64,000 nt of DNA from Tenrec ecaudatus. Taxonomy: Eukaryota; Chordata; Mammalia; Afrosoricida; Tenrecidae. Positions 22,151-33,374 of this stretch are shown here, in pieces (position 1 is the first letter of the stretch; each line of letters begins with the position of its first letter). The position numbers and the translations under genes are program-made. The stretch spans positions 128,658,758 through 128,722,757 of the forward strand of contig NC_134536.1 of the NCBI RefSeq assembly GCF_050624435.1, read 5' to 3'. The notes below the pieces were generated by a model. It ran no database searches, was not told where the DNA came from, and saw nothing but the letters and a program-made list of their open reading frames with translations.

Positions 22151-22878
22151 CGCAGCCTCCCTGGATTCTCCAGTGAAATGCTTCCTCCCACGCCTTCGAC
22201 TCTTCTGCGGACATGAGGCCTTGCCCAGGGCTGGAGAGTGTGTGTCTGTGTGGGGGGGGGGAGGGGGCTGGGCTGGGCCATGCCTCGCCCTGCAGAGTAC
22301 ATTGCCTGGGTGGTAACAGAAGAAGCCACGGGAACAAGGAGCTCTCGTCCCTTGGTCTCTTGGTCCGTTGGTCCCTGGCCCTGCCCACACCATGGGCATG
22401 ACCACCAGTCAGATTGGTGCTAGAGGTCATCGTGGGACAGACCCTTTGGTTAACAGCATCTCTACAAGAAGCACCTTCGGCATTCCATTTGAGTGTGACA
22501 GCAGATCCTGTTGTGACTTCCTCGGCTGCCGAGGTCACACAGCCAATCAGAGGCAATGCTGCAATCCACACACAGGCCTAATCCAGTGGCTTCCTGCCAA
22601 GGGTTCCCCCCACCCACCACCAGCTCCTCGTTGCCATCACAACCCAACAGAAGCCTTCATTCACACACTCCCCCAGCCGGGAACGTGGAGGATGATGCTA
22701 AACGCTCGAGCAGCCCACTGCACGCTGGGATGATGCCCCATTGCTGCAGGCAGACTAGTGAAGGCTGGGGGGGGGGGGGGGGCACAGGGAGGGGCACTGC
22801 TGGCAGCTCCGGGCCTGGTAACATGGAAAGCCGAGGCCCTGCGGCAGAGCCTCCAGGGAGGATGTGGCCCGGTCCTCC
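22151..22878. other. SLC22A7: SLC22A7 3' UTR region
   Basis: Likely the 3' UTR of SLC22A7 on the minus strand. It contains MIR-like sequence near 22,525-22,600 and a G-run of about 16 near 22,767. No open frame here is supported. Confidence 0.45.
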
Positions 22879-25800
22879 TCAATCCTCCAGCTGCTTCATG
22901 TGCATCTCTTCCTCCCGAAGGCTGGGGGAGGGGCGGGGGAGCAGTAGGGGAAAAGTCATGAGCAGCTGTAGCCCCTCAACCTGCCACCCAACCTGCCCCA
23001 ACAGGGCTGCCCCAGGGCTCTCCCTAGCCCCCGGTGTGCAAACACATATGCCCGCCCATGCCTGCACGCTTACCTGATGTGTGAGCACATACCTGAGTGT
23101 GCGCACATGCCTCTCTTCCTGACGACCCTGGGTATTTGTGTGCACACTCCAGTTATCTAACCCGGCTCACCCACCCTGAAACCTGCTCAGCTTTGCATAC
23201 GTACGCGTACCCACACGCATGTGCAGACAGAGGCCTGTGCACGCACGCACCTCTTTCTCTCCACGTCCTGGATGGTCTCTGGCAGTTTTTCCAGCTTGGT
23301 CTCCGGCAGCAGGAGGGCGGTGCAGGCAGCCAGCAGGGTGACACCCCCATATGTGAGCTTGGGCAGTGACAGCCACACTCCATCCAGCAAGGCCACCAGG
23401 GGGGCCAGAGAGCCCCCCAGCCGACCCACCAGTGCAGTGTACCCCATGCCGGTCTGTCTGTTCGGAAGGAGGGTGAGTGGAGGTTGGTGCTGACCCGTAC
23501 TTTGACCATGCCCTGTAGGGCTCTCTTCCTGGGCTGGCATGTCCTAGGGCACCTTCTCCCAGACATCTAAGGGGCTTCTTTCAGTTGATCTTGTCCACCT
23601 GACCAGGGCCTCCCTTTCTCAAATCCAGTAAGGTACCATCAAGAGCATAACCATGGGTGAAGAAGAAAAAGTATGAGAGAGGAGGTGGGGAAAGGGCAGT
23701 GTGGAACATAGGGTCAGCAGCTTGGACCCTTGTACCCAAAGGAGCAAGCCCACAGACCATTCTGACTCACGGGCGCCCCCATAGGACCCTGCAGAACTGC
23801 CCATAGAGTTTCCAAGGCTGCAATCTACAGACGCAGACTGCCGCTTTTTCCTCAGAGTGGCTGGTGGCTTGGAAACTGCTGACCTTTCAGTTAGCAGCCC
23901 AGCCCTTCTGCTCCCTAAGCTTTGAACTGCCAGCCAGGAGGGGGGTGGTTCAAGCCCCCTAGCTGTCCTGAGGGAGAAAGATGGGGTTATCTGTTCCCGC
24001 GAAGATTTACAGCCTCAGAACCCTACCCAAATGGACTGTCAGTGGACTCAAACCCCTTCTCTCCTGGACTGTAAATGGTGACAGCCTGCTCTCCCCGTGT
24101 GCAGTGCATGCGGTATGTCACAGAGCTCCCGGCCCTGGGGCTACAGCGCTCAGCCATGAACCCAAAGGTTGACACCCACCCTTGAGTCAGGGGTACAAAG
24201 ATGTGGCTGTAAAAGCTACCGCCTTGGGCACTGGGACAGTCCTACTCTGTCCCACAGGGTCGCCACCGTCTGGAGAGCAGCAGGACTTGGGGGCTGGTCG
24301 AAGATGGGACCCACAGCCCTCCTGGGGCCACTCACCTGATCACGGTGGGGTACAACTCCGACGTGAACAGATAGGCCGTGGTGAATGCGGCTTCCGAAAA
24401 GCCCTTTCCTATCACCTCCAGGGCCGTGCTCCAGAGCCCCAGCTCTGCAGGAAGGGGAGTTGGCGCTGAGGGTCCAGCCCCCCACCCCCTCCCCAAAGAC
24501 CCGCCCTGGTCTCGGCTGCGGGGTGGGGCTCACCCGAGGGCACCAGTGCCCGCGCGCCCAGAGCCAGGGCAGCGCCCAGCAGCGTTCCCGCCTGTGTGAG
24601 GCGGCGTCCGGCTCGGCGCACCGCCAGGTAGACCAGCAGTTTGGAGGGCAGCTCCACGGCGCCAAACAGCAATTGTGTCTGGTACAAGTTCAACCCCAGC
24701 CCGGACACGTTCAGGCTCAGGCCGTAATAGGCGAAGTTCACGCCGAACCTGCGGAGGTAGGGCCGTCACTCCAGGGCTCTCCCGGGCCCTGGTCACCCCT
24801 GCAGCCCCGCCAGGTGGGGTCCGCTCGCCTCCCCACCGTGCAGAAGGGACATGAGGGCCCAGGGGGGTGCGTGACCCGTCCAAGGCTGCGCAGTAAGGAA
24901 GGGCAGAGGCGAAAGTTTGAGCCCAGCTATGTCTGAGGCCCCCACCCGCCCCTGGACGGATGTCTCTGGGAAGCTGGCCCCTGCGGCTCACCACACCAGC
25001 ATGCAGCACAGCGAGATGTGCCGGAGGCGAGGGGTGCGGAACAGGTCGGGGTACGAGGGTCTCTGCTTCGAGCGCTCGCCCGCAGCCACCTTGCTCAGGG
25101 CCTGGCTCGAGAGAAGACAAGGGGATGGCTCCGCTGACCAGGAGGACACCTTGCGCTCAGGGTCAGGTCCACTCCCCTCCCTGCTGCAGGGCCGAGCCCC
25201 GATGGGGCCTGTGGGAAACTCACACTGAGGGAAATATGACCAGGACGATATTCCCTGCCTTAGAGGGAACCTGGAAAGCTAAATTAGAGATAAAGTCCAA
25301 GCACATGATCCTGCTTTCAATGTCATTCCCAGAGAGTCTCCCCTCTTGGATTCTCTCTTCCCGCTGAGACACCCATCCCCCCTCCTTGTCTTCCCCTAGT
25401 GCAGGTATTGGGTTTCCTCACCTGTGAGCTCAGGGACTTTACTGTGATTCCCGCCCACCTGTGACCTGTGGAACTCCTGAATATGCATGACGGTGGCTAC
25501 CATAAAAGCCCCAGACAGTAAAGCCCCCCTCCCTCTCCCTGTCTCCTCCTCTCATCTCCCACCTTCACGTGGCCCACCAAGAGGGGCTGAGGTGAGTGTG
25601 CTACCATGAAATGTGTCCGACTCCTTGATTTCACCTCCTCTTCTATCCTCTATGACTTTGCTATGATCTTTATATATTATTGCTGCACAGTTGTGTCCAT
25701 GGACGGGTGATATTGTCAGGGGCTGGCTACCCAGACAGGAGTCTGTCCCAACTCAGAGGGACCCCCTCCCCGTAGGGCAGAGCAGAACTGCCCCAGGGGG

Positions 25801-28800
25801 TTCCGAGGCTGTACATCTTTCCAGGACCACAAAGCTTGTGAGTAACCCACTGTACCCCGAGGGAGTTTGGTTAAGACGGTGGTTCTCAACCTTCCTAATG
25901 CCGTGACCCTTTAATATAGTTCTTCATGTTGTGGTGACCCCCCCCCAATCACAAAAGTATTTGGAACCGTCGATGGGGTCAGGGTCAGTAGACCCCTAGG
26001 AAGGCACTTGACACAAGGCACACTCACACACACACGCACACACATACACGCACGCATATATACGTGCACATACAAGCACACGCACACATACATGAACACA
26101 TGCACATACCTCCACATGCATACATACATGCACACGCATACATACCCATACACATACATACCCACTCACATGAACATATGTGCACATTCACACACACACA
26201 TAGACACATACACACTGGCTCTCACCTCCCAACTCAGGCCGCCCTCACCCACAGGCCGCCCGTTGAGCTTGGCACAGTGGAGCAGGTACCTGTGGGCCTC
26301 CTCCACACGGCCCTGGGTCAGAAGCCAGCGGGCAGACTCAGGCACCCACCTGTGGGAGCAACAGGGGCCCTTTGACTTGAGAGTCAGGCTCTGGGACTGA
26401 CTCACACAGCACCCTGAGAAACACCCTTGCTCAGACAGCCCCTCCTTGGGCTGTCACCTCCATCCCTGCACACTCCTGAATATCACCTTCTCCCACACAC
26501 ACCTGAATGTCACCTTCTCCCACACACATACCTGAATGTCACCTTCTCACACACACACCTGAATGTCACCTCCATCCCCGCACATGCCTGAATGTCACCT
26601 TTTCCCACACACACCTGAATGTCACCTCCATCCCCACACACATCTGAATGTTACCTTCTCCTACACATACATGAATGTCACCATCTCCTCCATACACCTG
26701 AATGTCACCTCCATCCTGCACATGCCTGAATGTCACCTTCTCCCCCACACACATGAATGTCACCTTCTCCCCCACACACACCTGAAAGTCACCTCACACA
26801 CACACCTGAATGTCACCTCCATCCCTGCACATGCCTGAATGTCACCTTCTCCCCCACACACCTAAATGTCACCTTCTCCCCCACACACACCTGAATGTCA
26901 CCTTCTCCCCCACACACACCTGAATGTCATCTTCTCCCCCACACACCTGAATGTCACCTTCTCCCACACACCTGAATGTCACCTTCTCCCACACACACCT
27001 GAATGTCACCTTCTCACACACACACCTGAAAGTCACCTTCTCCCACACACACCTGAATGTCACCTCCATCCCAACACATGCCTGAATGTCACCTTCTCCC
27101 CCACACACCTGAATGTCACCTTCTCCCCATACACCTGAATGTCACCTCCATCCCCACACATGCCTGAATGTCACCTTCTCTCCCACACACCTGAATGTCA
27201 CCTTCTCCCCCATACACCTGAATGTCACCTCCATCCCCACACACACCTGAACGTCACCTTCTCCCACACACACCTGAATGTTACCTCCATCCCCACACAC
27301 ATCTGAATGTCACTTTCTCCCACACACACCTGAATGTCACCTTCTTCCACACACACACCTGAATGTCACCTTCTCCCCCATACACCTGAATGTCACCTTC
27401 TCTCACACACACCTGAATGTCATCTTCTCCCCCGCACACCTGAATCACCTTCTCCCCCCACACCTGAATGTCACCTTCTCTCTGACACACATCTGAGTAA
27501 GCTTCCTAGTTCTTCAGGCAAATGCAAAGGCCATCTCCTCCCTGACTTTCCTGTCTGGGCTCGGGTGACCCCAGCCTGGGAGTCCCTGTGGACCACCCCC
27601 TAGTGAACACAATTGGCCTCGTCCTCAGGACCATGCCACCCCCCTCACCCCGCCCCAAGTGTCCTTCTCTGATTGACTGTCTCTGTGCAACTGCATCTCC
27701 AGCTGCCCCACAGCCTCACCAGAGGCTGAGGATGCCTGGGGCACAAGGCAAGGTGACAGCCAGCAGAAGCCATCGCCAGTCTCGGATCAGGTACCCGACC
27801 AGTGCCAGCAGCATCACACCCCCTGTCCAGAAGGTGCCGCTCAGGACGCCCGCCACCGTGCGGTGCCCCACGTCCAGCCACTCCAGCTCTGGGCACCGGG
27901 ACAGAAAGACAGTTAGTGGGGGCCTGCCGGTTTCAGCCTCACCCTTGGCCACACCTCCGGCAGCCCTGGGGTCCTGCCAGGCCCTCGCTCGTCTCACCTA
28001 GTGGCATCACGATGATGGTGAAGCCAGCCAGAGCTGTGCCAGTGAGGGTGCGGGTGACGGCGAACATGGCGTAGCTGACAGAGGCGGCCGATGCCAGCCC
28101 CAGCACCAGGGTGCTGACATAGGCCACCAGGAGCAGGGGGCGGCGTCCAAATCTGTGAGGGGGTATCCAGGGTCAGCCCCCCCAGGAGGGCCTGAGAAAG
28201 ACAGAAAGTAGAGCCCCCACCCCACCCCTCTGTTGCCTCCCCGCCCCACCGCCTCAGCTCACCTGTCTGCCAGATAGCCGAATACCACAGCCCCCACCAG
28301 CACACCGACGAAGAAGAAGGTGGATGTGGCTCGGTTCAGGCCTTTCTGCTCACACACCAGGTCCCACTGCAGGGCAGGGAGGTGGGCAGGGCCCTGGGTG
28401 GGCACAGGGCCTCTCCCAGCCCGAGCCAGCCCCCCTTCTCCAGACTCAAGGGCCTCCTGAAGTCACTGAGCCAGCACCCTGCCTCCACACCAGCTGTTTA
28501 GTCCCCTTCATCCCCGCCCCCCTGGGGTCAGACACCCTGCCTCCCACCCGCCTGTCCTGCAGCTTCAGCTGCTCCCATGGAGGGAGTCCTCCCATCCCAC
28601 AGGGACCCAGGGCCCTCCAGCACCCAAACCCAGACAGGCTGTGAAGAGGAACAGAGGGAGGGAGCATTGCTCCGTTATCTCCCTCCCAGCCCCGCCTGCA
28701 CTCAGCCCCTCCCAAGCCAGGAGCGGGGCTCAACACTTTATAACTTTATAGTCAAACCCCATCTACAGGGGGGTCCACCCAGACCCCGAGAGGTAAAACA

Positions 28801-29259
28801 CAGTACCCAATGCCCACTCAGCAGCCACTGAAACCAGCCCCGGCACGCACCCTTCACTACAGGTACCTCGGTTACGATGGTGGAAGAGAACTCTGAGTGA
28901 TCATACTCCCAGCCCTGGGGACAGGCCACTGTGGGGGGCTCCGGTTCCATTGTGCCAGGGCTGTGCCCATCACCCCACAGCGTGGAGTTGGAGGGGAAGC
29001 GGGGGTGGGTGAAGCGGAAGCAGGAGCTGAGTGTGCCGTCCGGCTCCCGGGGCAGGTGGGCCCGCAGCCACTCCTCTCGGCTGCTGCCATTGTCAGGGGC
29101 CCTGGGCATGGCGCAGTGGTGGGCAGGCATGGCGGCCAGGAAGACCGGCAGGAGGAAGTGCAGGGGCAGCAGCATCCGGGGCAGAGCCAGCAGGACCAGA
29201 TTCCGCAGCTGGAAGGGCCCAAAGCCCCCCACCTGACTCAGCAGCTCCTCGAAGCTCAT
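22879..29259 (-). CDS. SLC22A7: SLC22A7, organic anion transporter 2 (OAT2), 10 coding exons
   Basis: Coding exons in transcript order: 29,259-28,867; 28,366-28,263; 28,152-27,998; 27,888-27,720; 26,349-26,226; 25,101-24,992; 24,748-24,534; 24,444-24,336; 23,457-23,251; 22,921-22,879. They join in frame to 542 residues (human 546/548), all introns GT-AG. The product begins [20 protein letters not shown] and ends KQLED. It has a first membrane helix, a large extracellular loop with NGS and NST glycosylation sites (exon 1), the DRFGRR loop after TM2, the PESARWLL signature (exon 5), and later helices with TSELYPT and [13 protein letters not shown]22 proteins have 12 membrane helices of the major facilitator type. 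OAT2 sits in the basolateral membrane of hepatocytes and kidney cells and carries organic anions, nucleobases, cGMP and creatinine. It runs towards CRIP3 and lies downstream of TTBK1 on the same strand. Confidence 0.95.
23775..23925 (-). repeat. AfroSINE in SLC22A7 intron 8
   Basis: Antisense copy with 'CAGAACTGCCCATAGAGTTTCCAAGGCTG' and 'GCAGACTGCC', then the reversed box region 'CTGCTGACCTTTCAGTTAGCAGCC'. Confidence 0.75.
23990..24272 (+). repeat. Two partial AfroSINEs in SLC22A7 intron 8
   Basis: 'GAAGATTTACAGCCTCAGAACCCT' (about 23,999) and, after about 24,130, a second copy running from a GGCCCTGGGGC head to 'CCTACTCTGTCCCACAGGGTCGCC' match AfroSINE in sense. Confidence 0.55.
25400..25718 (+). 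mobile_element. Solo ERV-type LTR (fossil) in SLC22A7 intron 5
   Basis: Related to the LTR at 11,100-11,521: both share the pyrimidine-rich block and the segment with GGGCTGAGGTGAG and ATGTGTCCGACTCCTT. A CCATAAAAG box at about 25,500 is in the expected place. It lies antisense to the host gene and ends about 25,718 (...GTCA). No internal region, so a solo LTR. Family not named. Confidence 0.6.
25735..25865 (-). repeat. AfroSINE in SLC22A7 intron 5
   Basis: 'CAGAACTGCCCCAGGGGGTTCCGAGGCTG' is the antisense AfroSINE body; the head part is degraded. Confidence 0.65.
25877..25980 (-). mobile_element. SPIN-type hAT element, truncated
   Basis: 'GGTGGTTCTCAACCTTCCTAATGCCGTGACCCTTTAATA' and 'GTTGTGGTGACC' match one end of the SPIN (SPACE INVADERS) non-autonomous hAT family. 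The other end is missing or too degraded to see. Confidence 0.7.
26020..26215 (+). repeat. CA-rich microsatellite in SLC22A7 intron 5
   Basis: About 195 bases of interrupted (CA/TACA/CATG) repeats that end immediately before exon 5. Alternating purine-pyrimidine sequence of this kind can adopt Z-DNA. It gives false open frames on both strands. Confidence 0.85.
26463..27497 (-). repeat. Minisatellite filling SLC22A7 intron 4
   Basis: About 37 head-to-tail units of 25-30 bases. Two main unit types alternate irregularly: CCTGAATGTCACCTTCTCCC plus a CA-rich end, and CCTGAATGTCACCTCCATCCC plus a CA-rich end. It spans most of the intron between exon 4 (27,720) and exon 5 (26,349). Near identity of units points to recent homogenisation, and length is likely variable between individuals. 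Confidence 0.9.
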
Positions 29260-29508
29260 GCTGCCCACCCGCCAACTCTCCCCGGAGCCAGCTCCCTCGC
29301 AGTGCCCAACCCAGGGCAACCCGCTCCCACTGGACCCTTGGACTCCGGGGGCGGAGCAGGATGGACTGGTGCGTGGAGACGCTGCAGCCAGAAGCTGGCC
29401 TGTAGGGGCTGGTCCAGGCCTGGGAGCCTCCCCAGCCACCCAGGTCTCCAGGGACCCCTGCTTCTGTGGCCCAGTGCCCAGTGGGGGGAGAGGCTGCCAA
29501 ATGTTCAG

Positions 29509-29521
29509 AGGTCACAGGTTC
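29509..29521 (+). promoter_or_regulatory. SLC22A7: DR1 (HNF4-type) site upstream of SLC22A7
   Basis: AGGTCACAGGTTC is a direct repeat of two nuclear-receptor half-sites spaced by one base, 250 bases upstream of the start codon. Human OAT2 is known to be activated by HNF4-alpha through a DR1 element, which fits liver expression. Orthology of the site is inference. Confidence 0.6.
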
Positions 29522-29527
29522 CGGGAA

Positions 29528-29533
29528 TTTATA
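29528..29533 (-). promoter_or_regulatory. SLC22A7: TATA box of SLC22A7
   Basis: TATAAA on the minus strand (GGGTATAAATTCC), directly 5' of the DR1 site. A start of transcription near 29,500 would give a 5' UTR of about 240 bases. Confidence 0.5.
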
Positions 29534-29559
29534 CCCTGGTGTTCAGAGAATGGGCTGGG

Positions 29560-30520
29560 TTGGCATGTGGGAGGTAAGCCCCCAGGCCCTTGACCACAGA
29601 GCCTGTCAAGAGTCCCTGAGAGGAGCATGGTGCTCCAGGGAGCATGGGACTGATTCTCCCTGCAGGCTTTGGGTCAGCTGGGCCTGCAGTCTGGGCCTCA
29701 AGACTGAGGACAAGGCCCTGGCAGGGTTCCCTGTACCCTTTGGGGCATCAGCTTATGCTCTGGCCTCAGACAGACCTGGCCCCCATGCTCACCACCCTCC
29801 ATTCCCCACAGAGGGGTCCCACTCATGGACAAAGTCCCTTCTGCCTACCCCACTCCCCATTTCCAGAAGCTTCCTAGCGTGGCCCTTTCGGGGCCAGGAA
29901 GGAGGGTCTCAGCCACTGTCTTGGTCTGGCCCTGGGTCTCGAACTGCCTGAGGGTCCAGACTTGCTCATGCCACTCCACAGCGTGGGCCCCCGCACCAAA
30001 GCTGCCCAACGTCCACCACATCTGATAGCCCTCTGGTTCATCAGACGCCATGCCACCCCCTGGGAATGCCCTCTCCTACTTGGCTGTCAAGCGTCAGAGT
30101 CACGGTCATCCGGGGGTCCCTCCTGAAGCTCCCAGTCTGCCCCAGGGAAGTCCTGGACTTTGCTCGTCTGGGTTTGCCTCACGGTGGCACTTGTGGGGCT
30201 CAGCAGTTGAGTTATTGGGTGGAATGAATGACTAATTGCATGAGTGTAACTTAATGAGTGAATCATCTGAGATCTTTTTTTTAACTCATTAAACTTCAAT
30301 AGTAAATCAAAGAAATTTGAAATGGGACATTTTTCATTTATCTGATTATTCTGGAAATATCTCCTAGAATCAGACTTGGAGTAGTGATCAGAGAGTGGAG
30401 TGTCTTCGCTCTGTTTGGAATGGTGAAGCATTGGGGAGATTCTAAGAGAGATCAGTGTGAGGCTGGCTCACTAAATTATGGGCCCTTCCTTCCATACCAT
30501 ACTAGGTCTCCGTGGAACAG
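29560..30520. other. SLC22A7-TTBK1 intergenic, left part
   Basis: GC-rich to about 30,230, then AT-rich. Nothing recognised beyond low-grade repeat traces. Confidence 0.4.
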
Positions 30521-30712
30521 AGCACAAGGCTCCTCCTGGCTTACTGGTGGGAATGTCAGGTGGGGCAGGTGCTTTGGAAGAGCCTGGAAATTCTTCCAAA
30601 GGTTCCATATAAAGATGTCATATGACCCTGACAGATACACAAACACGTATGTGCAGGAATGCTTCTGGCAACATAGTTCATATTGACCAAGAGTGGAAAT
30701 ACCCTGTGGTAG

Positions 30713-30834
30713 TTATGTAATTTCATGTCAACTTGATACAGTGTAGGGGTGGAGTCTAGCCTGTCAATCAGGTCACAGCCTGATGGTGCCTCCTTACGGG
30801 CATGACCTCCTCATAAGGAGGGTTCTGGGAACCT

Positions 30835-30898
<64 letters not shown>

Positions 30899-31183
30899 TT
30901 CACCTTCCTGCCTGTGAGCCATGTTGAGTCCCTGTGGTGCTCCCACCGCCATGGGATCCACAAGACTTTTCCCACAGGCCTGTGATCTTCCTGCATTTTT
31001 TCATCATTGCTTCTGGCTGTGTAAGTCTAAAGAGGGATTTATGGACTAGTATTGGGTTTATGGAGCTGATCTGGACTGGGCTGGGATGTTTTCCTGATAT
31101 ATAAGTACTTCTTATATAAAGCTCTCTTTTCCACATATATGAGGCTCCCTGGATTTGTCAACTCAGGACCACATAACCAAAGG
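30713..31183 (+). mobile_element. Solo ERVL-type LTR, MLT2-like (fossil)
   Basis: Starts TGTGGTAGTTATGTAATTTC and ends near ...CACATAACCA. The layout and both ends resemble ERVL LTRs of the MLT2 group (start TGTAGTGGTTTGTGTTTTTCATG, end in GAACCCTGACTAATAC). A (CT)n tract lies inside at 30,837-30,895. No internal region is present, so it is a solo LTR of moderate to old age. The group assignment is tentative. Confidence 0.5.
30837..30895 (+). repeat. (CT)n microsatellite
   Basis: About 29 uninterrupted CT units inside the LTR. Pure, so likely polymorphic. Confidence 0.95.
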
Positions 31184-31449
31184 ATGGTGTTTCTTCTACA
31201 GCTCGAGATAGGACTCAGTCAGACAAAGGAACCAAGAGCTGATAGTTGTTACAACATGGGTGAGCCGTGAAATCACGGTGTGAAGAGAAGCAAGCAGGCT
31301 CAAGGGACTACATATCACAGATTCCATCTATGCAAAATGTGCAGAGTACTTGTTGCGTAGGGCAGAAGGAAGGGGTCCTGATGACGCACTAACGGAATGG
31401 GGCACCTGCTGGGTTCACACCCACCAGCAGCTCCTCAGAAAACAGGCCT

Positions 31450-31565
31450 GGCGATCTTGATCTTCTCTGGTAAAGATTACAGGCTAGAAAACCCCATGGG
31501 AAGTTCTACTCTGCCATACATATGGGGTCTCTGAGTTCAAATCCACTCAGTGGCTCCTGACAAGA
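31450..31565 (+). repeat. AfroSINE 3' part
   Basis: 'GGTAAAGATTACAGGCTAGAAAACCCCATGGGAAGTTCTACTCTG' is the sense AfroSINE body, degraded at its end. Confidence 0.65.
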
Positions 31566-31569
31566 CCAG

Positions 31570-33370
31570 CGAGGCAGAGGGGTTGGAGGGGAGTGAGGCG
31601 TGATTGCTGATGGAGATGACCTCCTGTCTGGGGACGGAAGGGCTCCGATTCTTCCCCATACTACAGACAACGCGACAGCTTCCGTTGGTGAACTGTGTAT
31701 GCCAATCTCGCCTCAATCCGAGTTGTTTTACAAGAGAACCTGAGGAGGATCTGTGTTTCAGGACACATAGTTGGGTATGAACTCAAGTTTCAGAAGAAAT
31801 GTTTCTCTCTGTATTAACAAGCACTCTGTGTGTCAACATGACCTTAGAGCCCCCAGCTGGCTACAGGAGGGCAGGGCCCAGGAGGCACTGTGGAGAACAG
31901 AGTGGTCCATGGTTACGAAGAGCTGCTGGGGATCAGATCCGTGCCCAGCTGGCCTGCTGGGAGGGAGAGCAGGACTCTGGAGCCTGGACCCTGCCCCTCT
32001 CATCCCAGGGATGAGCCAGAACAGAACGTGCGTGTGCACTGACTGACCGAGTGTCGGATGCACGTCGGCTGGAAACACATAGGACAGAGCAAGGCCAACG
32101 TGTGGCGTTTTCCTTCACCCAGCTGGCTCCCCGAGGCAGCCAGGGACCCCACCTCATCTAACCCTCCTGAGACGCTGTGCCACAGAGCAGAGCCACCGCC
32201 CCGGGGGGTTACCTGGCTGCCAGCCTTACGGACACCGACCGCAAGCTCTGTCTCCTTGGAGTCCCTGGGTGGGTTGGAGTCCCTGGGTGGGTTCCAACAG
32301 CTGCCCTTCAGGTTCCCAGCTGAGCGCCTAACTAGGAGTTCCTTTCTAGAAAAATCACATCTCACTGCCATTAACTCACAGCGCCCCCGGAGGACGGAGT
32401 GGAACTGCCGCTGTGAGTGTCCAAGACTATATCTCTGTCCCTCAGAAAGGCTAGCTGGGGGTTTCCTCACGGGTCAGGTCGGGTCTTAGCCTAACCACAA
32501 GCAGGACACTTCCAGGGCCCCTCCTACACGGACAGTGAGACGGGGTCCACCGCATCCTCCCCCTGGGTCTTAGAGACCCTCCACAGACTGATCCATGCTC
32601 CAGCCCTGGGGGCGTCCAGTCACTCTCCAAACCAGCTCGGAGGAACACCTTTTATAGGCTCCGATTGTGCTCCTACAGACCACAACTTCTCTTCCGAATT
32701 TGGGGAGTCAAGTTTCTTTGGGGGATTTCAATTGGGGGGGGATTTCAACGTTTAGGATCTATTTAGATAAGAATAAGTCTCCGTTTCAGGTGGGGCCCAG
32801 TAACCACAGCCCAGTGTTTGTTACCACACTGTACAATCACGGAACAAGGTCACAGGCTTGTCCAGATGTCGGTACCGAGTGAGCGGGTGCCGATTCCAGG
32901 GAGACGCCAGGCTTCCCTACCTCTCTGGGGCTCGCTCATGGAGCGGCACACGGGATGCAACAAGCAGACAAGTGCGGCCAGGGGACGACGACGCTGGGTC
33001 ACAGGTTACATGCCCTTGGGATTTTCCTCCTTGCCTTGGGAGCTGCTGAATGTCAAGGTCTCCCAAACACTGTCACAGTTGTCTGTCCACTTTGGAACCA
33101 GTAGGAAATTTCCTTTCCTCCCTCCCTCCGGGCCCAAAGCTCAATTTAGGGCCTCGGGCCAGCAGGAGTCAGCCCAGGGAATGGAGAAGGGTATACATTT
33201 CATGGCCAGAGCAAGCAGGACAGTCCTTCCTTCTGTATGACCCTGGGGGTCTGGCCCTCACCTGTGAATGCAGCTCCTGTGCCTGCGTGAACAGCCCTTC
33301 CACCATCCTGCTGCCCACTTCTCGCCTCCCGTGCGCCCCTCCCCCGCCCCAAAGGGAAGAAGAGTCCAGG
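31570..33370. other. SLC22A7-TTBK1 intergenic, right part
   Basis: No gene recognised. A short tandem of GAGTCCCTGGGTGGGTT-type units lies at about 32,258-32,292. Confidence 0.45.
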
Positions 33371-33374
33371 CCAA

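Larger units (their letters stand above)
30525..31390 (+). repeat. Old L1 3' region split by an ERVL-type LTR
   Basis: Sense L1 sequence at 30,525-30,712 ('TACTGGTGGGAATGTCAGGTGG', 'GTCATATGACCCTGACAG') resumes at about 31,230-31,390 ('ACAACATGGGTGAGCC', 'ATTCCATCTATGCAAAATG'). The LTR described next lies between. Confidence 0.6.

Noticed and set aside
26463-27497. CRISPR-like regular repeats
   Set aside because: Direct head-to-tail units with no unique spacers, inside an intron of an animal gene: a minisatellite.
29258-29439. In-frame upstream ATG for SLC22A7 (start at 29,439)
   Set aside because: The MSFEELL start at 29,259 matches the known OAT2 N-terminus; upstream codons would precede it in the 5' UTR and resemble nothing.
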